The notes beneath the pieces are model-generated. The model had not been told where the DNA came from and ran no database searches. It saw only the letters and a program-made list of their open reading frames with translations. 64,000 nt of DNA from Nageia nagi (taxonomy: Eukaryota > Pinophyta). The stretch lies in assembly GCA_050084985.1 (NCBI GenBank), contig JBITNC010000001.1:35464001-35528000 (forward strand). The letters are read 5' to 3'. The stretch's first letter is position 1. Each line of letters starts with the position of its first letter. Both the position numbers and the translations under genes were made by a program. Below are positions 23,616-36,156 of the stretch, in pieces.

Positions 23616-25269
23616 GAGTGATTATTCCATGGTCCTCCCCATTGTTGATTTTGACCGGATTGTGTCCAATCCTAATTTGACATCCATGGAGGATATGGCA
23701 TCATATTGGGTGGAAACTACATATTCCACCAAGGTTGAAAATAAGGCCTTATGGAGCCTTGAAAATTGTTGTTTCCTCTTGGTGCAACATAGCTTGCATC
23801 TCTTGTCATACTTGCCAATGACATTTGGGCTACTATTAAACATTCACAATCATCTATCTTATGATTTTGCTAACATAATCCACATATTTCTATCTTGTTG
23901 AGAGGACATTCATGAAGTGCATGCTTCTTCTTACACCTTGGACAATAGATAGCTAATGATTCTTAAGAGTCTTGTGGATCTTTTGCTTTAGCTACCTTAT
24001 TTATTGCTCCCCTTAATTGGTTCAATTCCAACAAAATGTCAATTTTGAAATTGGCCAATTCTTCAATAAGTTCACTAATTGCACCATCCTTAGTGTGAAG
24101 TTTCATCTTGCGAGTAGGATTTTTGGTCCTTGAGTAATTTGTGCACAACTCGATGATCTCATCCAAATCTAATGTATAGATATTTCCTCTTCCCATTAGA
24201 TTCAAAACATCAAGGGATGATTCTAACAATCCTCTTAGAAATATTGTCTTAAAAAAATTAGGATCAAGGTTAGTTCCTACCCTTTTTTGCACAAAAAGGA
24301 ACAGATTCAAATAATCCTCCAAGCTTTCTATTTCTTCTTGCTTGATTCTAAATAGCTCATCTTTCCTATCCTTAACTATGCAATACTCTTGGTACTTCTC
24401 CAAAAATAATTTTTCCATTTCTACCCAAGTGGTGATAGAATCTAGTGGAAGTCCCATGAACCATCTCATTGCATTATCCTTCAAGGTATAAGGAAAGAGT
24501 TTCAACTTTTGATTATCCAATTCATAATCATATGTCTTACATATGATTTTAAATTCAAATAAGAACTGATCAAGATCCTCATTTGGAAGACCTCTAAAGT
24601 TGGGTAACACTGATGGTGAAATATTCTTCATTGGGGTATCAAATCCTAGAGCAAGTAGGATGGGAAAAGAGAAGGTCCTATTTGGATTTTATGGATTTGC
24701 TCCTCCTCCACTACTACCTCCAATAGTAGTAGTACTACCCATACCTCCTAACATAGTATAGAATGGATTGACAAAAGTTGCTTTCCAATTTTTAGGAAAG
24801 AAGCTTGTTTCACTAAAAATTCCAAAAGGTCTTTTTACTTCTTCCCTTTCAGCTTTAGAATCTATATCACTTGAAGGAATCTAGATGTGCAATGGTGAAG
24901 AAACTTTAGAAAATATTACAAATCTTCTTGGTTTTAGATTGCTAAAAATAGATTCCTTTACTTGACTTTCTGACACACCAACTTTTGTAGATTGTTCAAG
25001 AGCTTTTTCTTCAATTAATTCTTCTTCAATATGTCTAGGATCTTGTTCTTCTAATGACTATGACTATGAATTTTCTTTAGTTTTAGCTGATAAAGATTGC
25101 TCAACAACACTAGGACTTTCCTCAATAATTTTAGCTTGTTGTGATGAGGTAGCTCTACCTAAATCAATAGGTCTTCTTTGGGGGGTCTTACTGGAGTGTG
25201 ACCTCTACCTCTACTACTCCTACCTCTACTACTAATAAATCTCCCCCTCTCATCTCTAGGTCTATTCAT
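23600..25269 (-). pseudogene. Element C gag with RG-rich start and two zinc knuckles
   Basis: The likely start is the Met at 25269, giving MNRPRDERGRFISSRGRSS, an Arg/Gly/Ser-rich RNA-binding N-terminus. A degraded linker follows. The capsid domain (24631-23963, 222 aa open) has LPNFRGLPNEDLDQFLFEF, LKLFPYTLKDNAMRWF and SITTWVEMEKLFLEKY, typical of plant gypsy gag. Two zinc knuckles follow: CPRCKKKHALHECP near 23909-23947 and CGLC-x-NHKIDDC near 23845-23893, then a WNQ-repeat tail. Gag packages the RNA and assembles the particle. Stops in the linker and tail mark it as defective. Confidence 0.88.
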
Positions 25270-25456
25270 TCATTCTAAATAATCAACTTTGAAAACAAAT
25301 CTAAGCAAGTTCAAAATAGTTTGACCGAAGAACTCTTGTATGGTTGCTACTCAAGACCATTGATCCCCTTTGAGGAAACATGGTTGCACATAATTTCTAA
25401 TATGGTACTGGTAGGAGTCCTACTACAAGAATTGTTGTCACCAATTCTAACTAACA

Positions 25457-25477
25457 CCTTCCCTGGAAATAGTACCA
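25457..25477 (-). other. Element C primer-binding site
   Basis: Minus-strand TGGTACTATTTCCAGGGAAG starts four bases inside the 5' LTR end. It begins with TGG, complementary to the tRNA CCA tail. It is not the initiator-Met site, and I do not assign the tRNA. Confidence 0.6.
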
Positions 25478-25481
25478 AAAA

Positions 25482-26862
25482 TGATGAGGCATCAATTCAT
25501 CATTTAATTCTATCAATCCTGAGTTGATGTACAAGGCTATATGTAGTTGAGGAATCTATTTTATCCCTTGTTCTACTTGAAAAATTCAAATTGCATTCAC
25601 ACAATAATGTTAAATTCAAACTTGCAAGAATTAAACTGGAAAGATAAAGTTGCAATAAACTAAAGGAAATGGAGTTAAACACTCACACTAAGTTGATATC
25701 AAATATTTACAAAAACCTATAAATTGACATGAAAACAAATAAGAGACCTCAACCAGTAGGACTGGGCCCCCTCTTCCTAGTAGAGACTCATAATTAAACA
25801 CAATGTTGAAGAACTGTCACACTTTTTTACTAATTTTCCAAATGAACTGATACAATTTGATTACCAAAAGCTAGCTACCTTTTTTTGTCACAAAGTCTCT
25901 TATTTATTCTAATAGGATCATTAATGCTTTTTAACTAAACATTCTAAATATATCCTACTTGACCTATTCATTTGGGTCATACAATCCATCTTATCCTACA
26001 CTGTTTGCTAATATTTTGGAGATAATTCTTCAAAGATCAAGTCTAGAATAGAATTAGTTACTTTGTCCTTAAGACTAGTTCCAAATTGAAATAAGTCTAC
26101 TTGACTTCTTCTCTGGCTCCTCTAATTTCTCTAATTGATCCACATTTCTTCTTTATCTTTGATGTAGATATCATCTTAACTTTGTGCATCTTATTCTTCG
26201 ATATTTCTGGAGCTATAATTCAAGAGCCTTTTTGGAGCTACATTTTAGGAACCTTTCTAGAGCTACATTTTAGGAACCTTTCTGTAGCTATAATTCAAGA
26301 GCTTTTTTGGAGCTACATTTTAGGAATCTTTCTAGAGCTACATTTTAGGAACCTTTTTGGAGCTATAATTTAGGAGCCTTTCTGGAGCTACATTTCAGGA
26401 ACCTTTCTAGAGCTATAATTTAGGAGACTTTCTAGAGCTACATTTTAGGAACCTTTCTAGAGCTACATTCCAAGAACCTTTCTGGAGCCATGGTGTCTGG
26501 AACTGAGCCTAGAAATAGTTTTTAGATCCAAACTTAAGTCACTTTCTAGAGCTAGACTTAAGTCACTTTTTGGAGCTCCCAATCAAATTACTCTAGAGCT
26601 AGAAACTTGATACTTGCAACCATTATTCTTATGAGGAATCAGAATATGTGCTCAGCAAACATTATTCAAACATAAATAGTAATTTTCATGCATCAAAATT
26701 ACAAATAACACTAATAAATGAAAGATCAAACAAATATGCATTCAACATTAAATTACATAGTTTATAACAATTGGTAATATCATTCAAGGCATAATAGTAT
26801 TCCAAATGTCCTTAACATATTAAATAAATGCATCAAAAATGAGACTATTTTGAGTCTCATCA
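25482..26862 (-). repeat. Element C 5' LTR
   Basis: Nearly identical to 14622-16001. Starts TGATGAGGC, ends GAGTCTCATCA, and is followed by the ACAAT duplication. Confidence 0.93.
26203..26490. repeat. 25-bp minisatellite in C's 5' LTR, ~11 units
   Basis: Same units and count as in the 3' LTR, but the order of the ACATTTYAGGAACC and ATAATTYAGGAGCC variants differs, so units have been shuffled since insertion. Confidence 0.93.
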
Positions 26863-26867
26863 ACAAT
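26863..26867. repeat. Target-site duplication of element C (ACAAT), right
   Basis: Exact match to 14617-14621. Confidence 0.85.
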
Positions 26868-27079
26868 GCTTTTTTTTTTTATGAATAACCCAACCTTTAT
26901 GACCCAAAAAGTAAAAGTATAGATGTTGAGCTATAAAATGAATAGGTCCTAGTCCTATAATGGATGGTTGATAATGGATAGGATACAAAATAAGTGGCAA
27001 GACTAGTGGATGATGCTTGAACTTCTTAATGATACATTTTGGCCTAGCTAATGATTTTTAGGCCTTATCATTTTCAAGA

Positions 27080-28900
27080 AGTGAAAGGTGAAATGGAATC
27101 CCTAAGGACTATGGAGATTGAGGGGAAATTAATGATGTGAGGGGGATCATGTTTTCTATGAGATTTTGGATATACTTATTTTTATAGGTTTAATTATGAC
27201 CTCATTTATTCTTTGGTTAAAGCATTCAAAAGACCTTTGAAACCTTTGTTTTACATTGGTAGGATTATTTACATAACAATTTTTACAAAATAATGAACTG
27301 TAATCATATATAATTTTATTTTGTAAAATTGAATGGATATTATACTCTAGTACTAAGTCATTAATAACTTTAGTTAAGGAGAGTGATCTCCCATAACATT
27401 GAAGAGTCATATGATCAACAAAATTTAACAAGATCCTAGGTATTTTGTAAGGCCAATGCAAATGAAATAGATGGATCCAATTTATTAGGGATTCAATTTC
27501 CATCCACATGTATTTTGCTTTTAGTTCAATGGTTTCCTTAAGATTATCAATTGTTAAATCCCATACATTATTTCTTTGCTAATTGAAAAAATTCATAGTT
27601 ACGCTGAGAGGTGTTTCTACAGCTGCAGCATGGGGGTGGAGTGGGGGAGCAAAATGTCGCATGTGAGTCCATCCGTTAAACAATTGGTGGGAAAATGATT
27701 TTTTTAAAATTAAAATTATATAGCCAACTAAAATATTAAAAGACACATCTTTTCAAAAATTATTATATAAATGGAAGGAATAATATCAAACATCATAAAA
27801 ATTCATTCCCAAATCAATCAAGAGATGCAGTTAATTCGAACAAGCAAAGTTGGAACAAAAGATTGTAAAAATAGAAGAGAATCGTGGTTTTCAATTTGCC
27901 ATGCATCTCCACCACGTAGTGCCAATGCACTTCTACTTTGATATTTGAATAAGTAGATTGATATTTATACTTTAATAGATTTAATACAGTCATCCATAAC
28001 ATTATTTTATATGGTTGTCATTACATGTAGTGAATCCACATTATCGCCATAGTTTTTTGCTAGGCTCGGTAAACCTCTTGCCGAAAACTATTATGTATGT
28101 GTTCTATCATAATATTATAATTTTATGGTATAAGAAAAAAATATTATAGGTATAATAAAAAATATTACTAAAAAATTTCAAAAATATTTAAGAGGATGAA
28201 AAAATAAATAAATGATATCTCTCGGCATTTTTTGATATATAAGGGGTTATATCAAAGCTAGTTATAAATTCTTGAATATCTTTTTGGTAAAGCAAAGAAA
28301 TGGGCTATCTTAGTGTAAGGACACTTTTGCAATGCTTGCATGTAGCGATCTTCTAGGTATCTATCAATAAAATTATGACTCATAGGATTAAATTATAATT
28401 GTATTTTTTAATTATTTTCTAGTATTCTTGGTATTAAAGCTCTTATTAGACTATTACATTGGGGAGGATTGGGGAACCTTGACCTAATTTGAGAAAATCA
28501 TCAATTAATGTTTTTCACACATCTAATTGAGAGTTGAGGCTTATGAACAAACACTCTATAAAAATCATAGACTATTTTGTGACAACACTGGTCTCTTATC
28601 ATTTGTTCTACCCATGTCAATAGAAAATCCTCATCTTGCTAAGTATTAATTACTCTATTTTGGATTCAATTATTGAAGAACAAATCAACTATGATCCTAG
28701 GGGCTTATGTGGGCCAATATTGACATAACAAGTTTATCATATAGGCTTGAGTGAAATAACATACATGAATTAATTGATACATGGATTTATGTACATAAAT
28801 CTCCAAGTTATCTCTTTGAATACTTATCTCCCACCTTGATATCTTTCTAGAGATAATTTTAAGGCTAGGATTCCTTGTATACTAATAGGTAGATGGAGGA
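27080..28900 (-). pseudogene. Degraded extra sense frame of element A (unknown)
   Basis: Downstream of A's integrase the minus strand keeps coding-like stretches. At 27509-27156 a 117-aa open frame has WIHLFHLHWPYKIPRILLNF. At ~28800-28460 a broken frame has CQYWPT-x-APRIIVDLFF. The two share a W-P-x-x-x-PRIxxxxF pattern and may be diverged copies of one domain, or one domain split by the 27600-28260 segment. With C removed, the 13860-14219 frame would continue it. I do not recognise the protein. Position suggests an accessory Tat ORF. Confidence 0.35.
27598..28260 (+). other. Compositionally distinct segment with promoter-like layout
   Basis: More GC- and CpG-containing than its surroundings (GGGGGTGGAGTGGGGGAGC at ~27630). 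TATATAAATGG at ~27763 is followed about 60 bases later by a short ATG frame (27825) reading MQLIRTSKVGTK and stopping within about 30 codons. This could be a captured promoter and first exon, or simply a different insertion. I found no terminal repeats. Confidence 0.25.
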
Positions 28901-29299
28901 AATTTCTATTTCTAGGAGAACTATATAGGGATAATTCTATCATAACCCTATCTCCCAAGTATCTTGGTTTCTAATACCAAGATATTTTTTGAATGTTCCT
29001 TTGATTAGCAATCAAGTGTACATTTTTTCTCTTTTTTGATGCCATTTTTTATTTTAAATACATTAAATATGTATAAATTTTAAGAAGAGCACTCTTGTTA
29101 ATTTTAAACTAAAAGACTATTTGAAATATATACAATTACAAATCAAAAATGCTTATTAACTATAAAAGGACAAAGGTGCATGATGTTTATAGGCTCATGC
29201 TCTTCATTACCTTCCATATCAAGTAAATGATAAGCTCTAGATCCATATTTTATTTTAATTATACAGGGACCTAACAAATTAGGAGTAAACTTGTCACAA

Positions 29300-30240
29300 A
29301 GTTGTCATTTCATTCAATAAGTTTGTTGGTTTTCTTTTACAACCAAAACTCTTATATTAAATTCATGAATTTTGATTTTTTTTATCAAAAGCTCATTTAA
29401 CAAATTTTGATAAGTATGTAGATGCTCTAACACATTAACTCTTCTTTCGTCTAGAAGTAGCAATTGATCTAATCTTATTTGAAAAACTATTTCATCTATG
29501 ATATAGTCTTGTAAGGCAATTTGTAAAGAAGGAATTTTTATTTCCAAGGGTCATACTACTTCTACTCCATAAACTAAGCAAAATGGGGTTTCCCTAGTAG
29601 GAGTTCAAATACTAGTTTGATAAGCCCATAATGCATGTGAAATTTATGTATGCCAATCTTGGTGAGACTCATAAATAGTTTTTAGAAAAATAATACAAAT
29701 GGTTTTGTTTGTAGCTTCAGGTTGACAATTCCCTTGAGGATAGTAAGGGGTTGAGAAGCTTAATCAAATATTATATCCTTTACATTGGACTTCCTTATTT
29801 TTGAAGTGTTTTCAATTATCAGTGATAATTTGAGCTAGGATTCCAAAATGACATATAATGTGGTTTTGTATGAATTCTGCTATCTTTGACCCTTTTGTTG
29901 AAAACATAGAGATGGCATCCACCCTCTTCATAAAATATTTTGTAGCAGTTATTATAAACTTATGACCTCCTAAGGAAATAGGAAAGATTTTACCTAATAA
30001 ATCTAATGCCCTTCTTGAGAATGGCCATAATGATTGCATGGGTTGTAATGTATGTGAAGGTTGATAAAATAGATTTATGTGTTGTTGATATTTAATACAC
30101 TTTCTAACATATTCCATATAGTCACATTCCATAGTGGGCCAATAGTATCCCATACACATTAATTATTTTGTAATTACAAAGCCACTAAAATATCCTTTGC
30201 AAATTCCATCATGTGTGCATGAAATAGCAATTTGTGAATC
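29300..30240 (-). pseudogene. Element A integrase (Tat-type), inactivated
   Basis: The N-terminal zinc finger is damaged: THDGICKGYFSG lacks the second His, and KCIKYQ has Tyr for the last Cys of KCxxC. MGYYWPTMECDYMEYVRK is the standard Tat linker. In the core, ITATKYFMKRVDAI has Lys where the first catalytic Asp of the DYFTKWVEA block belongs; HFGILAQIITDN keeps the second Asp. The C-terminal part (29547-29314) has MEIKIPSLQIALQDYIID and LLLDERRVNVLEHLHTYQN, typical of Tat integrase tails. Two catalytic features are lost, so it cannot integrate DNA. Decay is otherwise by stops. Confidence 0.85.
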
Positions 30241-30599
30241 AGCCCATTCTAAACATCTTAGAAATATCCCATAAAAACCCCTATGGTATAGGACATCTCC
30301 TATCATGCAAAAGTGAAAAGCTTTTATCGTGAATGCTTTCCTAGATGGATTTCATTAAGTCTTTAGGTAATACCCCATCTCTTAGAAATTTGAACAATTA
30401 TGTATGCCATAAATTTTTGTTTTCCATTGCAATGTCTAGGACTACATGTTCAACTTCATTTGATTCTATCGACGATTGAGTGATTTAAAAAAATTTAATG
30501 GGGATCATTTTTTTTATCAAGGTTTGCAAGCATCAAATATCCAATGGATGCCATAGCATCAATAAACCTATTATTTGATCATGGTGTTGCTTATAGATC

Positions 30600-30900
30600 A
30601 TATTGTTTGGAAGATGATAGGAGATTATTCACTAGTCTCTCTTTCTACAATAAAGGTTCCTTACATTAGAAGACTTCTTTGACTTGGTTTATGATCAATA
30701 ATGAATCATCAATAAATTTAAATTTTATTAATTTTAACTTTATGAAAGTTTTAATAGCTAAGATTAAAGCTTCATACTCAACATTTTCATTTGTACAAAG
30801 AAAGTTAAGCTTAAATGAATAAGGTATGGGAACTCCTTGACATGTAATAAACACAACATCTGCACCTTGCTTTGCTCACATATCAATCCATAAAAATATA
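30600..30900 (-). pseudogene. Element A RNase H
   Basis: The open stretch 30854-30666 reads FKLNFLCTNENVEYEALIL and IKFKFIDDSLLIINQV. N-x-x-A/V-EYEALI is the RNase H block carrying the catalytic Glu, and xxDSxLxxxQ carries the next Asp, as in the RNase H of Tat elements. The first Asp region is not readable. It lies between RT and integrase. Confidence 0.7.
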
Positions 30901-30999
30901 TTATTATATCCCAATATTTAGATTCTATGGGAATTTCCATTTATCTAATTTTAATACATGTTCATCTAGTATTTCTATGATGAGTGGATTATTGTTAAG

Positions 31000-32250
31000 T
31001 AATGGTGCCTTAGCAAGATAGTCCGCTATGACTTTTCCTTTGATTGATTTCTAAATTATAAAGAAAAAGTCAAATTAAATTAAATGTATGATCCATTTAT
31101 ATGTTCTTTAATTTTGATAAGTTTTATTCATCATATATTTCAGTGGTTCTACTTTAGTAATTACATACATGGTATAGTTTAGCATGTAATATCTTGATTT
31201 TTTGGTTGTGAATACAACTGCTAAATACAACTCTTCTAAATATACATATTTAATCTCATATCCAACCAAATTTTGTCTAATATAATATATTACTTTATCT
31301 TTACTATTTTCATTCTTTTAGGAAAGTATGGTTCTTAAGGCTATTTCTCTAGTAGATATATACAACAGGAATGATTCTCTAAGATTAGGTGGTAATAGAA
31401 CAGGTGGTGAAAGAAGATACCACTTTATTTTATCAAATGCTTCTTATTGTTCATTACCCTAGTGAAAGATAATACCCTTCTTCAAAAGTTTGTTAAAAGG
31501 TTTATATTTGTCTAATAAATAAAAAATAAAACATCTTATGGCTTGTAACTTACCCTTTAGGCTTTGTAATTATTTTATATTTGAGGGAGGTGACATATTC
31601 CTTATTTATTTTAACTTGTTATGATATACTTCAATTCCTCACCTACAAATGATGAAACCTAATAATTTCCTATATGTTATCCTAAAACATATTTCTTTAG
31701 GTTCAATCGGATTTTATGTTCTAATAATCAATCAAATATTTTAATGAGCACTCTAGGATGATGTTGTTATGTTTTTAATTTAGCCAATAAATCATCTACG
31801 TAATCTTCTAAAATTTCATGCATGTAATCATGAAAGATGTACATCATGGCACTTTAATAGGTAGCTCTAGCATTTTTCAATCCAAAAGGCATTACTTTGT
31901 AATAGAATATTCCTCAAGGTGTTATAAATCTAATTTTATGTTGGTCTTTTGATGCCATTTTAATTTTGATTGTATCATGAAAATACATTCATGAGTGACA
32001 ACATTTCATATCCCATAGTTGAATCAACCAAGCTATCTATGTTTGGTAGGGAAAATTTGTCTTTAGGACATGCTTTATTTAGATCTCTAAAGCCTGTGCA
32101 TATTTGAATCTTCCCAATGGATTTCTTAACTAGTGCCATTATAGAAATGTACTTATAATAATCAATTGGAATTGATAAACTTTACTTCCAAAATCCTTTT
32201 CAATTCTTATTTTACCATTAAGGAAATCATAGGATGCATTTTTCATAGCC
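31000..32250 (-). pseudogene. Element A reverse transcriptase
   Basis: Readable blocks in order: FRDLNKACPKDKFSLPNID and MGYEMLSLM near 32130-32010, then YKVMPFGLKNARATY near 31900, then YVDDLLAK near 31790. These are the RT fingers, the F-G-L-x-N-A block and the catalytic YVDD box, in the form usual for Tat elements. Downstream sequence to ~31000 is a degraded thumb and connection with many stops. Confidence 0.82.
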
Positions 32251-32355
32251 TTTATTTAACATGTTTGCACCTTCCTTTATACCAAGATTATGCACTACTA
32301 AATTGGGATCAAGTCTAGGCATATCAGCATATGAATATGCAAATATTTCTTATTT

Positions 32356-33743
32356 TTATTTGAATATTGTAATAAACTCTTTTCTTTCATTTTTAGTAAG
32401 GGATTTTTCTAATTGAATAATTTTAAGGTTACTAGGTTCATAACTTAAGTCAACCTCAATAGTTTTTTCAATTAACATGTGATATCCTTCCTCGAATTGG
32501 TTGGGTATTGGAATCCAATTATTATCATTTGCATTATATTCTTCATCCTCACTTTCATACTGATCTTTTAAAGTAGTATTAATATTCAAGTTTGCAGTCT
32601 ATAAGATTGCATCTATGTCTTTGAAATACTAGATTGTAGATTGTTCAAGAATCAATGTAAAATCTGTAGTTTCTTCATCTACCAAAAAGTATGAGGAAGA
32701 GCTACTTGAATTTTATGAGCCTATTATCTCAAATTCATCAAACTCATCACTTTTATACCAATCAAAATTTATTTTATGTGTAATATTATCACATATTTAT
32801 ATGATTTCTAGCATACTAATTAATATATTAGAAAATAACCCTCCTAAGGATAGCATTTTAGACTCCAAATCATATTGATTTGTCACCTGTTTAGATGTTT
32901 CAAATAAATTTTCATATGTTTTATGTTCTCATTCTAGCTCGATTATATTGCAATTGATATTTGATTTTTGTTCTTATAACCTAATCTTGTTTTATAATTG
33001 GGTAATTAATAATGAATATTAATGGCGTGCCTATCATATCATCCTAAACCTTATCCTTTCCATTGACACCTATCAAAGTATCTTTGGATGAATGATCTTA
33101 CATTCAGTGATAAGTATTCTAATGAATCATAAAAAATACCTTTGATAGACTGAGGTAAAGGGAGGATAGATGGTTCTATTGGACCATGATATACAAAAAT
33201 TATTTCATTAGATAACTACCCTAGTGATATTAATTTTCCCATCACACTAGGAGACTCTTTAGGTATTCCTATTTTTTGAGCCATAGGAATATTAAAAATG
33301 ACATCCTTAATGGGAATCTCTCCTATTCCATAATTAGTTAATCTTATACTCATAGGATAGATATCATATGGTTTATATTTTATTGTACTACCATTATTTG
33401 ATGCATTTATGGTACAAGATGTTTTTGATGATGAAGCTTTGCTTGCTTTATCTAATTTGCATGCTCTTTATTCCCATGTTTGCTTTTATAGGATTATAGA
33501 TTTTATTTTTAGTAATGGATCCTTGTTAGTTTTTGGTGTATAAGGTATTTCAAGATCAATGGTATATTTCCCCTTTAAAGAACTTAGAGAAGCACCTTTT
33601 TTATCAATATCTATTATTGACACCTTTTTAGGAACTATAGATGATGTAAAGTTGTGATTAGAAGGAAAAGTAGTCTCTCCTAAAAGATGCTTATAATTGC
33701 AATGGGAATATGGATTTTCATCTCTAAGTACAAAATGTACCAC
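32356..33743 (-). pseudogene. Element A protease-RT linker region
   Basis: Two open stretches survive. At 33743-33486 there are 85 aa, Ser/Lys-rich, with KKVSIIDIDKKGASLSSLKG. At 32589-32356 there are 77 aa with the acidic ESEDEEYNANDNNWIPIPNQ, followed by LEKSLTKNERKEFITIFK. The latter resembles the L-x-x-x-E-x-x-x-x-x-x-F segment just before RT in gypsy polyproteins, where it links protease to RT. No catalytic motif. Confidence 0.5.
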
Positions 33744-33830
33744 CCCATCATGAATGTATTTTACGCTGTTATGATATTTTTATGGGACATGTTGCATGTA
33801 TCTAATCTAAGGTCTCATTGAGAGTAAGTT

Positions 33831-34187
33831 TTATTGCATTTTATCTCCTTCAATAACTTGCAATAATGTTTGTACTATTTTAGATTCCATAGTAATAGGC
33901 AATGAGATAGATCTCATTATTGAGCACAAAGCATAATTGAAAGCTCTTAATTGTAAATAAGATGCACATATGTGTGAAAAAGGGAGATTCAAGTTCTCAT
34001 AGATAGTTGTATAAATCATATTTATTGCAAAACCTTCATCTATTAATATCCTCTTAAAATCCCTCCCATTTATCTTGGCTACATGGAGGATCTTAACCTT
34101 GTGAATGATTTGATTGCCTAACTTCATGATCATGGAGGGAAATAGTGGGTTTTTGGCTTGTCTTAATATTTTCCACAAAATACACAA
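33831..34187 (-). pseudogene. Element A retropepsin (Tat-type)
   Basis: The 118-aa open stretch has the protease core ILHVAKINGRDFKRILIDEG followed by FAINMIYTTIYENLNLP. Tat proteases often read D-x-G-S-S here. This copy has D-E-G-F-A, keeping the Asp and Gly but losing the Ser residues. It processes Gag-Pol. It follows gag directly and precedes the linker to RT. Confidence 0.65.
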
Positions 34188-35319
34188 AGGTTTTAGGATC
34201 TTTAATATTTAGCTCAATTATTTGCAACAATTGGTTCATAACTTCTCTATGAATTTTGGATTGTTGTAGTAACTCAAATAAATACATATTTACTTGTAAG
34301 TTTCTTAATTGATATTATAAAGCTCCTTTTACTAAAACCTTAGGAAGTTTAGGTCTAGGTATATTTGGTTTTATAATACCATTATTTATTTGATTGTTAC
34401 AAATATCAGCTTGCCTTCATTCGGCCCTTTGGGCTCTTATGGTTATGCTTACCATAGAAACAAAAGTAGAAGCATCTTGAAATCCTTTATATGTTACTTG
34501 AATTTTATGTATGTGTGATGCTATAGTATTATCTTAATATTAAGAAAGTAAATTTTGATATATTTCTAGATTTTGATTAGGGATATTCAATGGGTTATCT
34601 ACCAACAATCTTCCTTAATCAATCAAATCTAGAACCTTATGTTGTAATGTTCTAAATTTGCCTATAGTATGAAAATTTTAATAATGGTTATAAAAAATAA
34701 TAATTATCATTATACCATTTACTATCTCTTACATTTGGTATTTTAGGTAATGTAATTATTTGATGGTCCATTAATTTTTTTAGGATATCATAAAGAGATT
34801 TGATAAAAAGAGTAAACTTTCTAGAGGGTGGCCTAGGTTTTATTTCTTCATTTTCTAAATAGGTATGTTTTGTGAAGGGTTTGGTTCTACATATTTAAGA
34901 TAAGAAATTGTATTAGTATTCATTAGTTTTGTTGATTGTTTTGCCTAATTTTTGTTTCTAACATAAGGTTCTTTCTTTTTACCTTTTAGTTCTCTATCTT
35001 AGATTTTAACCTTTTTTATTACAATAAGGTACTAGCCATAGGTATTAGACAAATTTGATTAAATATTTTTAGTAGTTATTATTATGGTAGAGTATAAGGT
35101 ATGCCTATCAAAATCACCCTCCATCTTCAAATAAAATCTATAATTGTCTCGTCTTGAAACTATTGCAATCTTGTGAGATCAGTTATGGAAGTTTTATCTT
35201 TAATATTTATCCTAAAGTGTTATAAGAATAAGTTATCTAATTATGTATATGTCATTATGCTATGTTTAGTCAAGTTATTGTACCATTCCATCACTTGTTC
35301 AGCAAGTGTCATGGGAAAG
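34100..35319 (-). pseudogene. Element A gag, C-terminal part
   Basis: From the insertion site of S downward the minus strand reads PMTLAEQVMEWYNNL, then frames with LTRLQ, a region ending in a Pro/Lys-rich KPNIPRPKLPKVLVKGALYN, and MYLFELLQQSKIHREVMNQL (34287-34190), a block typical of the gag-protease junction in Tat elements. Gag core residues W-Y-N-N-L are intact. The upstream half lies at 39271-40787, beyond the 3.9-kb insertion S. Also present as the duplicate at 1-979. Confidence 0.78.
35315..35319. repeat. Target-site duplication of element S (GAAAG), left
   Basis: GAAAG sits directly before TGTAATGATCC and recurs at 39266-39270. Gag's reading frame is continuous when the insertion and one GAAAG are left out of consideration. 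Confidence 0.85.
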
Positions 35320-36156
35320 TGTAATGATCCACCCAATGGCACTAGTCGACTTTAAGCATCATCAAGGATGTGAATGAAACTATGTTTAAATCATTGCTAT
35401 GTGATGATAAATTTTAAGTAAAAAATACATTATTTTTATTGAATTGATGCTAACTTTGAGATTTTATGATGTAGGTAACAATTTACTACAAGATGAAAGG
35501 AGAAATTGAAGACCTAACAAACTAAAGGTGAATTGGTGATGGGAATAGAAGGGTAAGATGAGGAAATGATTGATGTTAGATCATTGACACACCTTATGAC
35601 CATCATAAATCTTGTATTTACATGTAGAATAATTGTTATGACTATCAATTTCTTTATGAAATTATGTTTACCAATGTGTGTGGATTAATCTTGCCTTGCA
35701 ATATGAGGTGAGCATCATAGCTAAAGGTGTGTTTCACTTGTTTTGTATTTTTGAAATTTGAATTTGAAATGGAGGGAAAAAGAAATATATATTATTTAAA
35801 TTTGATAATTCATATAAAGTTATAAAAATAAATTTAAAAAAATAAAAATAAAATGAGTGCCCATACTATTACCACATGGGTCTAATAGTAATAACGCTAT
35901 TAGAAAAAGACTAAGGTCACCATGTGATGTTACAAGATATTTAATGGGTAGAAAAATAATGGAGTAATGACTCTACTTAAATTTTTTTTTCTTGTGTTAG
36001 GTATGGATAATAGATGGCACTAATTTTTTAGTTAATAAAAAAGGTTTCAAAATATTTAATACCATTTAAATTATCAATAACTTTAAGAAAACCTATCCCA
36101 AAAGTTATTAAAAATGTGAAAAGATGTCCATTTGGACATACTTGGACCTCCTTGGC

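Larger units (their letters stand above)
14622..26862 (-). mobile_element. Element C: 12.2-kb Ty3/gypsy retrotransposon with an extra 3' ORF
   Basis: Two ~1380-bp LTRs (14622-16001, 25482-26862) ending TG...CA, flanked by ACAAT. On the minus strand: PBS, gag, zinc knuckles, protease, RT, RNase H, integrase, an extra ORF, polypurine tract. The LTRs differ by only about 2 % outside their minisatellite, so C is the youngest large element here. The pol order (integrase last) makes it Ty3/gypsy, and I see no chromodomain. Protease D-L-G-A, as in Athila relatives, and the extra 3' ORF suggest the OTA side of the family, lineage uncertain. Several in-frame stops make this copy defective. Confidence 0.92.

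Noticed and set aside
26101-26373. 90-aa plus-strand frame with repeated FLELHFRNL
   Set aside because: It is produced by the 25-bp minisatellite in C's LTR.
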